Shown: positions 15,828 to 25,142, counted from the first letter of the stretch. The stretch: DNA of 64,000 bases from Pseudotabrizicola sp051200875 (GCF_051200875.1 NZ_CP195191.1:744001-808000), one strand, 5' to 3'. Translations and numbers: made by a program. The notes: generated by a model from the sequence alone, not told the origin.

Positions 15828-17392
15828 CCCCGTCGCTCCAGCAACACCAACTGCAGCGCAGTACGGCGCGCGGCATCTTCCATTCCAACATGACGCAGAA
15901 AGGTTAGACCAGAGGTAACCAGTTCCAACTGTCCCTGCAGGCCCTTTGCGATCTGCTGAATCGCCAAAAGTATCCCTTCACCCAATCGCCGTTGGTCCAG
16001 CAGCTCTTGATACTCCGGCCCCAGAGATTCAGACAGGAATGCCGGAGCAATTGCACGCTGGAGAGAATCCTGGGGAACCGCGTCGATCAGATTTCCCGTT
16101 GCAATCGCGATCAGGAATTTCTCTTGCGGCTCAGCTGCATTACGGCCTTTGGCGACGCTTTCATACTTGCCTGACAGCAAGCCGATTTCAAAGGCGATCC
16201 GATCTGCCTCACCGGTCAAGACCACCTTTGCAAGACTATCGCTGAACAGCAGCGCAAAGGGCACCTCCAGTTCGGCATCTGACATCGCTTCCCAAGCCGA
16301 CTTCAAATGTCTTGAGATGTCCTCGGATTTCCCAGATGCCAAAGCGGCCTCTAGTTGTTGGATTGCATCCACACGGTCCCAGACACCGCCGGAAGCGGCA
16401 GGTGACCGTTCAGAATAAAGGCCAAGCAATCTGTTTGGCGGAATTGCACCGACACGCGCCAAGCGTTCGGCGGCTTCGATTTGCGACTTCCACCCGGCAG
16501 TCTCCATCAGCTCTGCATGAGAGAACGCCACAGGTAAGCTGTGGGTTGGGAAAGGCTCTCCAATGGCTTCGAACAGCCGCCAATTCAACGGGGTTATCCG
16601 AGAGGGAACGGGCAGATCTGCTTCGCCTTCAAAGAGATCTGGATCAAGGAAGCGAGACAAGAGCCTGTCTTCTTCCTCTGTGATCTGACCCAAAGCCTGA
16701 GCTGTGCGCAGTGTAAGCGCGGCTGCGTTCCAATCTCCCGACCGGGCAAGACAGAAAATTCTTGCCTGAAACGTCGGTGCAAGATTTGGGACCGCCTGCA
16801 TTTTCTCACAGCCCTGATCTTCGTGGCCCGTCAAGAGGGCAATATCGAAAGCGCGGCGAAACAATTCTGCATTCATAATGCCAGAAGCATTGATAAGCGC
16901 TTCCGCCTGATCAAGCGCCCCAATGTCTAAAAGCTTGTCGGCTCTTGCCATCAGAAGTTTGCCAGACCGAGATGAGTCCGATGGCGGCGATGCTTCAGCA
17001 AGCAACAGCATCATCAGAACACCCTGCAGTGCTGGCAGAGGTTCGCTCCCACCTTCAGCGATCTTGCCAATGATCTCGGATTCAAGGCCCATTCCCCAAA
17101 GGTCGGCGGGCAAACCGGTAACAGTCGCGGCAAACAGGCCAGCGGCATCCGGAGAGGGTGCATCCAGTGCAGAGACGCTGACACTTTCCGGCAAAGCACC
17201 ATCCGAGTCCACCGGTGCCTCAGTTGGACGAGACTTACCGCTATTGCTCGGGCTGCCAACGACCGTTCCTCCCGGCGTAGAAACGGACTGTGACAACCAG
17301 TCAATCGCTGAAAGCGGATCTTCCGCCGAAGCAGGCTGCGACAGAAGGATTAACCCTGCGCACAAATAGGGGAACGCGCCCTTAGTCGGCAT
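15824..17392 (-). CDS. Secreted protein of unknown function, 522 residues
   Basis: I do not recognise a named family. The protein begins with a Sec leader (GAFPYLCAGLILLSQPASAED, cut after about residue 23), a Ser/Gly/Pro-rich linker (to about 90) and a long helical body rich in Ala and Leu. The body has TPR- or Sel1-like spacing (for example KLLDIGALDQAEALINASGI and RIFCLARSGDWNAAALTLRTAQ). It would lie in the periplasm, perhaps as a protein-binding scaffold. Its start overlaps the small membrane gene upstream by 11 bases and its end overlaps xerD by 4, so the three are one translation-coupled operon. Confidence 0.8.
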   Translation of the reverse strand: MPTKGAFPYLCAGLILLSQPASAEDPLSAIDWLSQSVSTPGGTVVGSPSNSGKSRPTEAPVDSDGALPESVSVSALDAPSPDAAGLFAATVTGLPADLWGMGLESEIIGKIAEGGSEPLPALQGVLMMLLLAEASPPSDSSRSGKLLMARADKLLDIGALDQAEALINASGIMNAELFRRAFDIALLTGHEDQGCEKMQAVPNLAPTFQARIFCLARSGDWNAAALTLRTAQALGQITEEEDRLLSRFLDPDLFEGEADLPVPSRITPLNWRLFEAIGEPFPTHSLPVAFSHAELMETAGWKSQIEAAERLARVGAIPPNRLLGLYSERSPAASGGVWDRVDAIQQLEAALASGKSEDISRHLKSAWEAMSDAELEVPFALLFSDSLAKVVLTGEADRIAFEIGLLSGKYESVAKGRNAAEPQEKFLIAIATGNLIDAVPQDSLQRAIAPAFLSESLGPEYQELLDQRRLGEGILLAIQQIAKGLQGQLELVTSGLTFLRHVGMEDAARRTALQLVLLERRG

Positions 17393-17519
17393 TCAAGGTA
17401 ACCGGAACGGTTATCTGACTTTGCGCAGGAGAAAGATCAGCCAAATAGGCATAGCCTACAAGCGCGAGTGCCCCAAGAATGCCTAGCGCAAAGATTAATT
17501 TTATAAGTCGCCCCAGCAC
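17382..17519 (-). CDS. 45-residue single-pass membrane protein
   Basis: A GTG at 17519 with AGAAGGGC just before it opens a 45-residue frame: VLGRLIKLIFALGILGALAL is a basic start followed by a membrane helix (about residues 5-27), then a short polar tail ending VPVTLNAD. The stop overlaps the start of the 522-residue secreted protein by 11 bases, a typical coupling arrangement, and this supports it as a real gene. In the same frame the code stays open far upstream, but that region is occupied by aroK on the other strand. Function unknown; it could anchor or assist its secreted neighbour. Confidence 0.65.
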   Translation of the reverse strand: MLGRLIKLIFALGILGALALVGYAYLADLSPAQSQITVPVTLNAD

Positions 17520-17724
17520 CGATTCTGCCCTTCTGTCCGGTTTTTCCGCGTCATCCCGGTGTAATCCCGGGTTTCTTCTCCGCCACAGCCGGGCCAAGAT
17601 GGCAAAGCTTCGGCAAGATTTTGCACGATTATATATGGCAATCGCGGCAAGTTCACGCCATGAGATGAAAAAAGCGCGTGATGCGGGCAAGTCCCCGCGC
17701 AAGGAAGAGCTGCACGGGGGAAAT

Positions 17725-18267
17725 ATGGCGCGGCTGAAGAAGACCGTCGCAATGGTTGGAATGATGGGTGCTGGCAAGACGGCTGTGGGCAGCGCCGTTG
17801 CGCGGGCTCTGCGCGTTCCGTTTCTCGACTCGGACGAGGAGATCGTAAAAGCCGCGAATTCAACCATCGCCGAGATCTTTGAGAGAGATGGCGAGCCCTT
17901 CTTTCGCGCGCGGGAAACTGAGGTCTTAGGGCGGTTGCTGCGCGGGACACCCTGCGTTCTTTCAACGGGTGGCGGGGCGTATTTGGCCGAGTCCAATCGC
18001 CGCCTGATCTCCGAGGCTGGTGTCGCGGTTTGGCTTCGGGCCGATATCGATCTGCTTTGGCAGCGTGTTCGACACAAAACGACACGGCCGCTTTTGCGAA
18101 CTGACAACCCTCGCGAAACGCTTCGCAAGATATACGAGGCGCGGGTGCCGCTTTACGGCTTGGCTGACATAGTGGTCGATTCTTGCCCCGACCTGTCGGT
18201 CGAAGAAATGGCTGGCCGCGTCATCGAGGCACTTCGTCAGCGTCCAGATGTCCTTGAAGGAGAATAA
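17725..18267 (+). CDS. aroK: Shikimate kinase AroK
   Basis: A 180-residue cytosolic kinase that phosphorylates shikimate at the 3-OH with ATP. It has Walker A GMMGAGKT (residues 12-19), the shikimate-binding FLDSDEEI, FRARETEVL and STGGGAYL motifs, and a lid Arg segment (TTRPLLRTDNPRETL). The ATG at 17725 follows CACGGGGG closely; the frame is open upstream to 17479 but those residues are not kinase-like. aroB follows after one base, the usual aroKB pair. It is divergent from the small-membrane-protein/xerD operon. Confidence 0.93.
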   Translation: MARLKKTVAMVGMMGAGKTAVGSAVARALRVPFLDSDEEIVKAANSTIAEIFERDGEPFFRARETEVLGRLLRGTPCVLSTGGGAYLAESNRRLISEAGVAVWLRADIDLLWQRVRHKTTRPLLRTDNPRETLRKIYEARVPLYGLADIVVDSCPDLSVEEMAGRVIEALRQRPDVLEGE

Positions 18268-18268
18268 G

Positions 18269-19384
18269 ATGGCCATCGACGTGGTTTCCGTAGCCCTTGG
18301 TGCGCGGTCATATGACGTCCGCATTGGCGCCGGGCTGATCGAAAGGGCAGGGGAAGAAGTCGCTCCTTTTCTGCATCGCAAGAAAGTGGCCGTTGTCACA
18401 GATGACACGGTTGGCCCTTTGCACTTGCAGTGCCTTTTGGATTCCTTTGCCCAACAGGGAATTGCCGCAACCTCCCTGACACTTCCGGCCGGCGAAGGAA
18501 CAAAGAGTTGGCAGTATCTAGCCCAGGCGACCGAATGGCTCTTGGAGCAGAAGATCGAACGCCGTGATCTTGTCGTGGCCTTCGGTGGCGGTGTTATCGG
18601 TGATCTGATCGGTTTTGCTTCGGCAATCATGCGACGGGGTGTTCGCTTTGTGCAGATCCCCACGTCACTATTGGCACAGGTCGACAGTTCTGTCGGTGGG
18701 AAAACAGGGATCAATACGGCTCAAGGGAAGAACCTCGTCGGCAGCTTTCATCAACCAAGCTTGGTTCTTGCCGATACATCGGTCCTTGAGAGTCTGACCC
18801 AACGCGATTTTCTCGCTGGTTACGGAGAAGTCGTCAAATACGGCTTGCTCGGAGATTCCACATTCTTTGAGTGGCTGGAAGAAAACGGCACAGAACTCTA
18901 CGCTGACCGCGAAAAGCGGCAGAAGGCTGTCTTGAGATCGGTTCAAATGAAGGCTGAAATCGTTGAGCGCGACGAGACCGAAGAAGGCGACCGCGCGCTT
19001 TTGAACCTTGGCCATACGTTCTGCCACGCTCTGGAAAAAGCGACAGGTTATTCAGATCGGTTGTTACATGGTGAAGGCGTGGCGATTGGCTGCGCCCTTG
19101 CCTTTGAACTTAGCCAACGTCTCGGTCTTTGCTCTCAAGAAGTTCCAAGCCGCGTCAGAGCGCATTTGCGGGCAATGGGAACGAAAGTGGACTTGGCTGA
19201 CATCCCGGGTGAGCTGCCCTCCGCCGAAGCCCTAGTCGCGCTGATGGGGCAAGACAAAAAAGTTGTCGACGGAAAACTGCGTTTCATTCTGGCCCGCGGA
19301 ATTGGCGCGGCCTTCGTTACAGACCAAGTTCCGCCAGAAACTGTAAAGACGCTTTTGTCGGAAGCCTTGGGGCGTCGAGGGTAG
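18269..19384 (+). CDS. aroB: 3-Dehydroquinate synthase AroB
   Basis: The 371-residue NAD- and metal-dependent enzyme converts DAHP to 3-dehydroquinate, second step of the shikimate pathway. Visible motifs are AVVTDDTV, VVAFGGGVIGDLIGFASA (NAD site), PTSLLAQVDSSVGGKTGIN, AGYGEVVKYGLL and the metal-binding NLGHTFCHALE and LLHGEGVAIG. AAGGAG lies inside the aroK end, 6 bases before the ATG. The stop is 15 bases from the converging lipoprotein gene. Confidence 0.95.
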   Translation: MAIDVVSVALGARSYDVRIGAGLIERAGEEVAPFLHRKKVAVVTDDTVGPLHLQCLLDSFAQQGIAATSLTLPAGEGTKSWQYLAQATEWLLEQKIERRDLVVAFGGGVIGDLIGFASAIMRRGVRFVQIPTSLLAQVDSSVGGKTGINTAQGKNLVGSFHQPSLVLADTSVLESLTQRDFLAGYGEVVKYGLLGDSTFFEWLEENGTELYADREKRQKAVLRSVQMKAEIVERDETEEGDRALLNLGHTFCHALEKATGYSDRLLHGEGVAIGCALAFELSQRLGLCSQEVPSRVRAHLRAMGTKVDLADIPGELPSAEALVALMGQDKKVVDGKLRFILARGIGAAFVTDQVPPETVKTLLSEALGRRG

Positions 19385-19398
19385 TCGCCTATAACGTC

Positions 19399-19845
19399 TT
19401 AAAACAACAGCTTATAGACGTTGCCTTGGGTATCAGAGGCGGTGCCAGAACCACTTGTTGTTCCGCTTCCCATGGCAAATTGCCCCTGCACGATCGTTCC
19501 ATTTCGGCAGACCGCGTAGATTTCTCCGCGGTTGATTCCGCCGACGCTCTCGCTGGATTTGCTAAGCTTTCCGCCCAGACCACGAATCGAAAGATCGATG
19601 CCCCTTACATTGGATTGGACGCGCGGCGCGACCGACGTCCACGTGCCTTCGCATTTTGCCCTGTCCGGCAGACGGAAATTCAGCTCACCGGAATTCCCAG
19701 TCTCGTTTGATGCCCGGGCCACAATGACCGGCGGAGGCGATTGTAACGAGAGTGGGCCTGCCGTGGGATAAAGCTGCATGGTTGTCCCAGACCCGCATGC
19801 CGCAAGCCCACTGAACAGTCCGATCATACCAATCCAAAGCCGCAT
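19399..19845 (-). CDS. Small outer-membrane lipoprotein, unknown function
   Basis: The 148-residue protein has a lipoprotein leader with lipobox LAAC (cysteine at residue 17: MIGLFSGLAAC). The mature part carries two further Cys (AKCEGTW and AVCRNGTI) that may form a disulfide, and a Gly/Ser/Thr-rich end (GSGTTSGSGTASDTQGNVYKLLF). No catalytic motif is seen and the family is not recognised. The start 19845 is the first Met giving a normal leader; upstream in-frame Mets add a non-leader segment. Confidence 0.7.
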   Translation of the reverse strand: MRLWIGMIGLFSGLAACGSGTTMQLYPTAGPLSLQSPPPVIVARASNETGNSGELNFRLPDRAKCEGTWTSVAPRVQSNVRGIDLSIRGLGGKLSKSSESVGGINRGEIYAVCRNGTIVQGQFAMGSGTTSGSGTASDTQGNVYKLLF

Positions 19846-20001
19846 CGTCGCAATCCTGCTCGCTGGCCACTTTCTGTGGCTTCCACCTTTTGCGAAGCGC
19901 ATATTTCGGAAGAGTTTGCATGGCAAGGGCCACCGCGCTCGACACATCCGAACCGCCACGATTTGGCAGTTTTGGTGTCACATCATGCTCTGAACGAAAG
20001 T

Positions 20002-20076
<75 letters not shown>

Positions 20077-20179
20077 ACCGTGCGGCGGTGTTTAGCGAAG
20101 CCCGTTTGGGGGTGCAAGGGGGGAAGTGCTGAAAAAATGCATCTCTTGGCGAAACTTCCTCGCCGGGGTATGGGACAGC

Positions 20180-21358
20180 ATGGAAAAGGTTGATGTCATC
20201 ATATTGGGCGCAGGCGCTGCTGGCTTGTTCTGCGGCATCGAAGCCGCAAGACGAGGTCGAAAAGTCCTCGTTGTTGACCATGCAAAGGCCGCCGGAGAGA
20301 AAATCAGAATCTCTGGGGGAGGGCGCTGCAATTTTACCAATCTGGAAGTCTCCTTCGACCGATTCCTTTCGCAAAATCCTCGCTTTGCGCTGTCGGCGCT
20401 GAAACGCTACACGCAGTGGGACTTCATCGACCGGATGAAGGAGTGGGGTATTGCGTGGCACGAAAAGACGCTTGGGCAGTTGTTTTGCGATGTCTCTGCA
20501 CGCCAGGTGGTTGATGCCTTGTTGCGCGACCTTGCGAAGGCTGGCGGACAGCTTTGGCTAGAGACAAGCTTGGGCGACTTGCGACTTGAAGGCACAGATT
20601 TCATTCAAGATACCAGCCGCGGCCCGGTCAGGGCGCAATCGGTTGTTGTAGCGACCGGCGGAAAGTCGATCCCGAAAATGGGCGCCACTGGGCATGGCTA
20701 TAAAGTGGCCGAGGCGTTCGGCCTCCCCTTGGTTGATACACGTCCAGCGCTGGTTCCCCTGACTTTTGCCCAGCAGGAACTGGAATGGATGACACCTCTG
20801 GCCGGTGTGTCCGTTTCTGGCAAGGTCAAGCATGGGCGGACAACCTTCGAAGAATCTCTTCTTTTCACGCACCGCGGCCTGTCTGGGCCTGCAATATTGC
20901 AGATCTCCAGCTATTGGCGCGAGGGTGACAGCATTCATCTTGACCTTTCAGAGGGGCGGGATCTTTCAAAAGCCCTGCGCTCAGGCCGACAAAATCACCC
21001 CAAGGCCGCCCTTCGAACTGTGCTTTCCGGGCTGATCCCGGATCGTTTGGCCCGACACTTTGAAGATATGCATGGGATTACCCAACCCATCGGGGCACTT
21101 TCCAATGCGACGCTTGACGCAATCGCTATGGATCTTGCGGAGTGGCGTCTGACCCCGGTTGGGTCAGAGGGGTACCGAACGGCAGAGGTTACCTTGGGGG
21201 GCGTTTCGACCGACGCGCTTGACGCACGCAGCATGCAGGCAAAGTCGGTACCGGGCCTGTACTTCATCGGCGAAGTTGTCGACGTCACCGGTTGGCTTGG
21301 CGGCTATAATTTTCAATGGGCTTGGTCATCGGGGTGGGCTGCAGGGCAGGTCGCCTGA
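20180..21358 (+). CDS. HI0933/BaiN-family FAD flavoprotein
   Basis: A 392-residue NAD(P)/FAD-dependent oxidoreductase. The dinucleotide motif VIILGAGAAGLFCGIEAARRG is at residues 5-25, followed by GEKIRISGGGRCNFTN (about 45-60), the family hallmark, VVVATGGKSIPKMGATGHGY mid-protein, and GLYFIGEVVDVTGWLGGYNFQWAWSSG at the end. The HI0933 family is common and its physiological substrate is generally unknown; BaiN is one bile-acid-acting member. The start at 20180 gives the family N-terminus; the frame is open upstream to 20126 but adds no conserved residues. Confidence 0.88.
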   Translation: MEKVDVIILGAGAAGLFCGIEAARRGRKVLVVDHAKAAGEKIRISGGGRCNFTNLEVSFDRFLSQNPRFALSALKRYTQWDFIDRMKEWGIAWHEKTLGQLFCDVSARQVVDALLRDLAKAGGQLWLETSLGDLRLEGTDFIQDTSRGPVRAQSVVVATGGKSIPKMGATGHGYKVAEAFGLPLVDTRPALVPLTFAQQELEWMTPLAGVSVSGKVKHGRTTFEESLLFTHRGLSGPAILQISSYWREGDSIHLDLSEGRDLSKALRSGRQNHPKAALRTVLSGLIPDRLARHFEDMHGITQPIGALSNATLDAIAMDLAEWRLTPVGSEGYRTAEVTLGGVSTDALDARSMQAKSVPGLYFIGEVVDVTGWLGGYNFQWAWSSGWAAGQVA

Positions 21359-21367
21359 CCCACCCCG
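21330..21367. terminator. Symmetrical hairpin at a convergent gene junction
   Basis: CGGGGTGGG (21330-21338) pairs perfectly with CCCACCCCG (21359-21367), with a small CAGG-TCG-CCTG hairpin inside. It spans the flavoprotein stop codon and ends 13 bases from the stop of the converging kpsE gene. There is no T-run on either side, so it is at best a weak terminator or a 3'-end stabiliser. Confidence 0.4.
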
Positions 21368-21379
21368 AAAACTTACCAC

Positions 21380-23095
21380 TTATGCGCTCACCTGTTCTCG
21401 CAGGATGGCTGCGGTCATCGAGATCATCAGATAGATCCCGGCAAAGATCAAAAGCGCGACCATCGTATTTTCGAAGGCTCGCGGATAGCTTGCTTCATCG
21501 GGGGGAATCGGCGCCACAGAAATTGAAAGATAGCGAACTTGGCGATTGGCTTCATTCCTTGCCGTTTCCATCGCCTGAAGCGATTGCGCCAAAAGGAGTT
21601 GGCGAGTCTGCACATCACTTTGCGCAACCAGCAGTTCGGACTGAACCTGTGCCAACGACTGACCGCCGTTTTCTCCTTCGGTCAGCTTGGCGCGAAGAAT
21701 GGCAATTTCCGACTCCAAAGTGGCAATCCGCCGCTTCAGGGGCTCCATGCGCGCAGCGTTTGGTTGGGCATTTGCTTCCATTTGGGCAAGGCTCAGTCGA
21801 TCCTGACTCAACTGGGTTTCCAACTGGCCGATTTGCGAGGTGATCAGGGTCACTTCGACTTCGGAAGACAAGACCTTGAACTGCTCTTGCAACTCAACCA
21901 CTCGCCTTTGGGCGGCCAGCATCGCGGCTTCCGCCTCTTGGTAGGACTCGCGGGCACCACGCATCTGGTCTTCGCGCAAACGTTGGGTCAGATGGTCAAC
22001 TTGCTCTTCGGCATAGCCAATCAAGGCTTCCGAGAACTGGGCAGAGATATTGGGATCAGCCGCGATCACCTCCATCTTGATGATGCCCTCGGTCGGGTCA
22101 TAAGCGATTTTTACGTTACGACTGTAGAGCTTATAGCTCGACTCGACGGTTGCATTCGGTGCCAGCCGTTGGATCGGGTCAATCGTCTGATCCGAGAAAT
22201 GCGACCTAAACCCTTTATCCTTGTCCAGCCGCAACATGGCATCGCGGCTTTGCAGATAGCCTTGCACCGCGATCGAATCCTGAGATGTCGCAAATTGCGT
22301 TCCAGACAAAAGTCCGCCCAAACCGCCCGCTCCAGCGCCGGACGGGGCCGCTTGTTGAATGACGAACTCGGTCTTTGTTGCGTAAAGCGGGGTCGCAACG
22401 ACATAGTAGTACCACCCTGCCAGTAATGTCGGCAGGAAAACGAAGAAGAACAGCCGTGCAGCCAGCAGGGCAGAGCGTCTGCGCCTCCGACGGGCTATAT
22501 CCCTCTGAATCTGCATCAGTTCGGTAAACTGGCCTTTGTCGGTCCGTACCTCGGTGGAAGGCAGCTTCGTGGCTTTCACGGTCTGCGGCAAGTTCGTGGC
22601 TCCTACCGACGTAACGGTAACTTCGGTACTCAGGGCCGTGTCTTCATCTCCATCCTCGGCCAAGATATCGCCATCAGCCGAGAGCATTTCCATAAGTGAA
22701 TTTTTGCCAAAGGGATCCAGCCCCTTGGCCCGCAGCAAGCGGACAGCGTCGAAATCGGATGTCGCCGGCAATCCATGCTTCTGGGCAAGACGGCGAGCCA
22801 TGCGAAGTTGGCGACCTGTTAATCCTTCACGCCGGATTTGCTCAAGTTCCGATGCCGCCGGGTCCGCAGACTTTTCGACGGCCGGTGGCAATGGAATTGC
22901 GGACACAGGTGTCACGGCCGAACTCAACGAGGGTGAGGCAGGCACCGTATTCGACGGTGCCGAAGACGGGGCAGGGGTCACACGCTGCGTGGCCGTGACT
23001 GCGCGCAGCCGAGGCGGCACGGCACCGAGTGGCGCTGCAGCCGGACTTTCGTCGCGGCGCAGGTTATAGCGTTTGATTTTAAGCTTCATAGTCAT
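21380..23095 (-). CDS. Capsule polysaccharide export inner-membrane protein (KpsE-like)
   Basis: The 571-residue polysaccharide co-polymerase/export protein has a disordered Pro/Ala-rich cytoplasmic N-terminus (about 1-170), a membrane helix (about 225-245, LFFFVFLPTLLAGWYYYVVATPLY) and a long periplasmic region with coiled coil (about 370-500, Glu/Gln/Leu-rich). A second helix is at the C-terminus (MVALLIFAGIYLMISMTAAIL). It would bridge the exporter and the outer-membrane channel in ABC-dependent capsule export. Its start lies inside the kpsT gene (17-base overlap; an ATG at 23089 is an alternative), so it is coupled to its ATPase. Confidence 0.85.
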   Translation of the reverse strand: MTMKLKIKRYNLRRDESPAAAPLGAVPPRLRAVTATQRVTPAPSSAPSNTVPASPSLSSAVTPVSAIPLPPAVEKSADPAASELEQIRREGLTGRQLRMARRLAQKHGLPATSDFDAVRLLRAKGLDPFGKNSLMEMLSADGDILAEDGDEDTALSTEVTVTSVGATNLPQTVKATKLPSTEVRTDKGQFTELMQIQRDIARRRRRRSALLAARLFFFVFLPTLLAGWYYYVVATPLYATKTEFVIQQAAPSGAGAGGLGGLLSGTQFATSQDSIAVQGYLQSRDAMLRLDKDKGFRSHFSDQTIDPIQRLAPNATVESSYKLYSRNVKIAYDPTEGIIKMEVIAADPNISAQFSEALIGYAEEQVDHLTQRLREDQMRGARESYQEAEAAMLAAQRRVVELQEQFKVLSSEVEVTLITSQIGQLETQLSQDRLSLAQMEANAQPNAARMEPLKRRIATLESEIAILRAKLTEGENGGQSLAQVQSELLVAQSDVQTRQLLLAQSLQAMETARNEANRQVRYLSISVAPIPPDEASYPRAFENTMVALLIFAGIYLMISMTAAILREQVSA

Positions 23096-23732
23096 ACAGG
23101 CGCTTAGCCTCTTGAAGGGTCTCGAACATATGCAACTGGCCATTGCGCAGCACAGCAGCCTGACGACAGAACTTTTCTAGTATCTGTGCTTGGTGACTGA
23201 CAATCACGAGTGTTGCATTTTTCAAGCGATCTCGCAGGATTGCTCCGGCCTTCCTGTTGAATTCGACATCAGTCGTCGACGGCATTCCTTCATCGACAAG
23301 ATAGATGTCAAACTCAATCGCCAGCATCAGCGACAATGAAAATCGCGCGCGCATGCCTTGGCTATATGTACCAATCGGCATGTCGAAATATTCGTCGATA
23401 CCGCAAAGCCAACGGCAAAATCCTTCCACATAATCCGGATCAAGCCCGTAAAGACGTGCGATGTAACGGGCGTTCTCGGTTGCGGTGTGTTTGCTGACCA
23501 CGCCCCCCATAAAGCCCAAGGGAAAAGAAATGCGCGATGTGCGCAGAATCGAGCCTTCGTCGGGCTTTTCCAATCCGGCCATCATGTTGATGATCGTCGT
23601 TTTTCCGGTGCCATTGGAAGCCAGAATGCCGAGCGAGCGCCCCTCCTCGACACGGAAAGAGGCACGGTCAAGAATGACCTTGCGTTGTTTCCCGGTCCAA
23701 AAGGATTTCGAGACGTTGTCGAACTCGATCAC
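23079..23732 (-). CDS. Capsule export ABC transporter ATPase (KpsT-like)
   Basis: A 217-residue ATPase of the polysaccharide-export type. The signature helix is YSQGMRARFSLSLML and Walker B is FDIYLVDEGMPSTTD, the DEG form typical of KpsT and its relatives. The P-loop reads A38-S-N-G-T-G43-K44-T45, with Ala in place of the usual first Gly. It pairs with the KpsE-like protein downstream. The membrane permease (KpsM) that it needs is not in the window, so it must be encoded elsewhere. Confidence 0.87.
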   Translation of the reverse strand: MIEFDNVSKSFWTGKQRKVILDRASFRVEEGRSLGILASNGTGKTTIINMMAGLEKPDEGSILRTSRISFPLGFMGGVVSKHTATENARYIARLYGLDPDYVEGFCRWLCGIDEYFDMPIGTYSQGMRARFSLSLMLAIEFDIYLVDEGMPSTTDVEFNRKAGAILRDRLKNATLVIVSHQAQILEKFCRQAAVLRNGQLHMFETLQEAKRLYDYEA

Positions 23733-23930
23733 CTGTGCGTCCTTCTCGGTCTAGCCCTCGTTCACCGCATTGGCTGAGGGTAAGTACTGGTGTTTGCCTA
23801 AGAAACGTTTTGACCAATTTAGATGCAAAACACGGCTTCGCTGCACGAATTAGACCGTCATTCGGGCAGGATTATGTCCGAATGAGAGACAAATTGGCAA
23901 TCCCAGACGGATTGAAGAGCCATCGGCGCG

Positions 23931-25142
23931 TCACCGCCTTACCAGCAACTTCCCGATCAGAATTGCAACCGGCGCCATCAGGAAAGTAACAACGAAACCG
24001 GCACGGGCTGCCTCGGCCATCCCGCCACCGGGAAGTGCTGCATCCAAGGCCAAGACCGGAACCGTAAAGCCTATACCTGAAATCAGCGCAACCAAGACGA
24101 AGTCGCGCAAACGGGCGCCTGCTGGCATAGGAAACCCACTTAGACCAGCACAAGCTGCACCGATCAGAATGCCAATTGGCTTTCCGATCCACATGGCCGA
24201 CAGCACGGTTGTCGTCGTCGGTGCAATCGCCAAGACATCCACACCGCCACGAGTCAAACCAAACAGGAACAAGATCACAGCGAGTGGCCGCACAAAAAGG
24301 TGCGCCAAACGGTTCAGGGGATCATGCAGAAATTCTTCGGCTTCCGCGAAAAGCCCGAAGGCGCGGTCGGCATGGGGAATCGCCGGGATAATTGGAAGAA
24401 AGCCCAGTGCGCCCGGAAGACCGGCCAAAACCACCCCCAACCACGAAAATAGTCCAGCAATCACATAGGGCCAAAGTTGGAAGGCACGCCGTTGATCGCG
24501 CTCTGTTGAATTGGATTTCGCGTGACGCCCAAACGTCCACCAAACGCCAAAGGCAGAAACAGCGGTCAGCAAAAGCCAAAGCAAACGGAGATCCGCCGAT
24601 GGGCTGGTAAGGCCCACAATAATCAGACCGGTGATGTCACTGCCGATGGTCAGCAACAAAAGCAGATGCAGTGCCGGATGCCCAGTGCCAAAGATGAAGC
24701 GGCCAACGAGATAGCACAACACGACATCCGACCCGATGGGCACCATCCATCCCACACCCGGCGTCGCTTCCAAAGCTGTTTCGACAATCGCTCCGGTGAT
24801 AAGCCACAGACTGACAGCCCCAATCCATCCGCCAACCATGCCAGTCAATGGCAAGATCGCCCGCCGACCGGACAGGGCGCCGCGCTCGAGGATCAAGGCC
24901 TCCCAAAGCTCCTTGCCAACGAAAAACAAAAAGAACGCCATCAGCCCTTCAGACACCACCGATAATGGTGTGGGAACAAACGGCGCGTTCACCAGCCAAT
25001 CAGGAAGGCTCACTTCGAAAAGCCGCCATTCAATGGCGTCGTAATAGCTTTCGGGTGACAGATTCAGCCAAACCGTCGCCAATGCCACACCCGAAATCAG
25101 GGCAAAGGCGAAATGTCTGACGAAAGGCGAAACACGATACAT
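23931..25142 (-). CDS. NhaA-family Na+/H+ antiporter with an altered ion site
   Basis: The 403-residue membrane protein has about 11-12 hydrophobic segments and the NhaA landmarks FFLFFVGKELWEALI, GSDVVLCYLVG (Asp139, equal to E. coli Asp133), GKPIGI (E. coli Lys300 region) and ISGIGFTVPVLALDAAL. Where E. coli has the essential Asp163-Asp164 pair (IIDDLGAI), this protein reads IGSDITGL, so only one acidic residue (Asp169) remains. It is therefore a divergent family member whose ion coupling may differ from the 2H+:1Na+ exchanger. No operon partner is evident. Confidence 0.82.
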   Translation of the reverse strand: MYRVSPFVRHFAFALISGVALATVWLNLSPESYYDAIEWRLFEVSLPDWLVNAPFVPTPLSVVSEGLMAFFLFFVGKELWEALILERGALSGRRAILPLTGMVGGWIGAVSLWLITGAIVETALEATPGVGWMVPIGSDVVLCYLVGRFIFGTGHPALHLLLLLTIGSDITGLIIVGLTSPSADLRLLWLLLTAVSAFGVWWTFGRHAKSNSTERDQRRAFQLWPYVIAGLFSWLGVVLAGLPGALGFLPIIPAIPHADRAFGLFAEAEEFLHDPLNRLAHLFVRPLAVILFLFGLTRGGVDVLAIAPTTTTVLSAMWIGKPIGILIGAACAGLSGFPMPAGARLRDFVLVALISGIGFTVPVLALDAALPGGGMAEAARAGFVVTFLMAPVAILIGKLLVRR

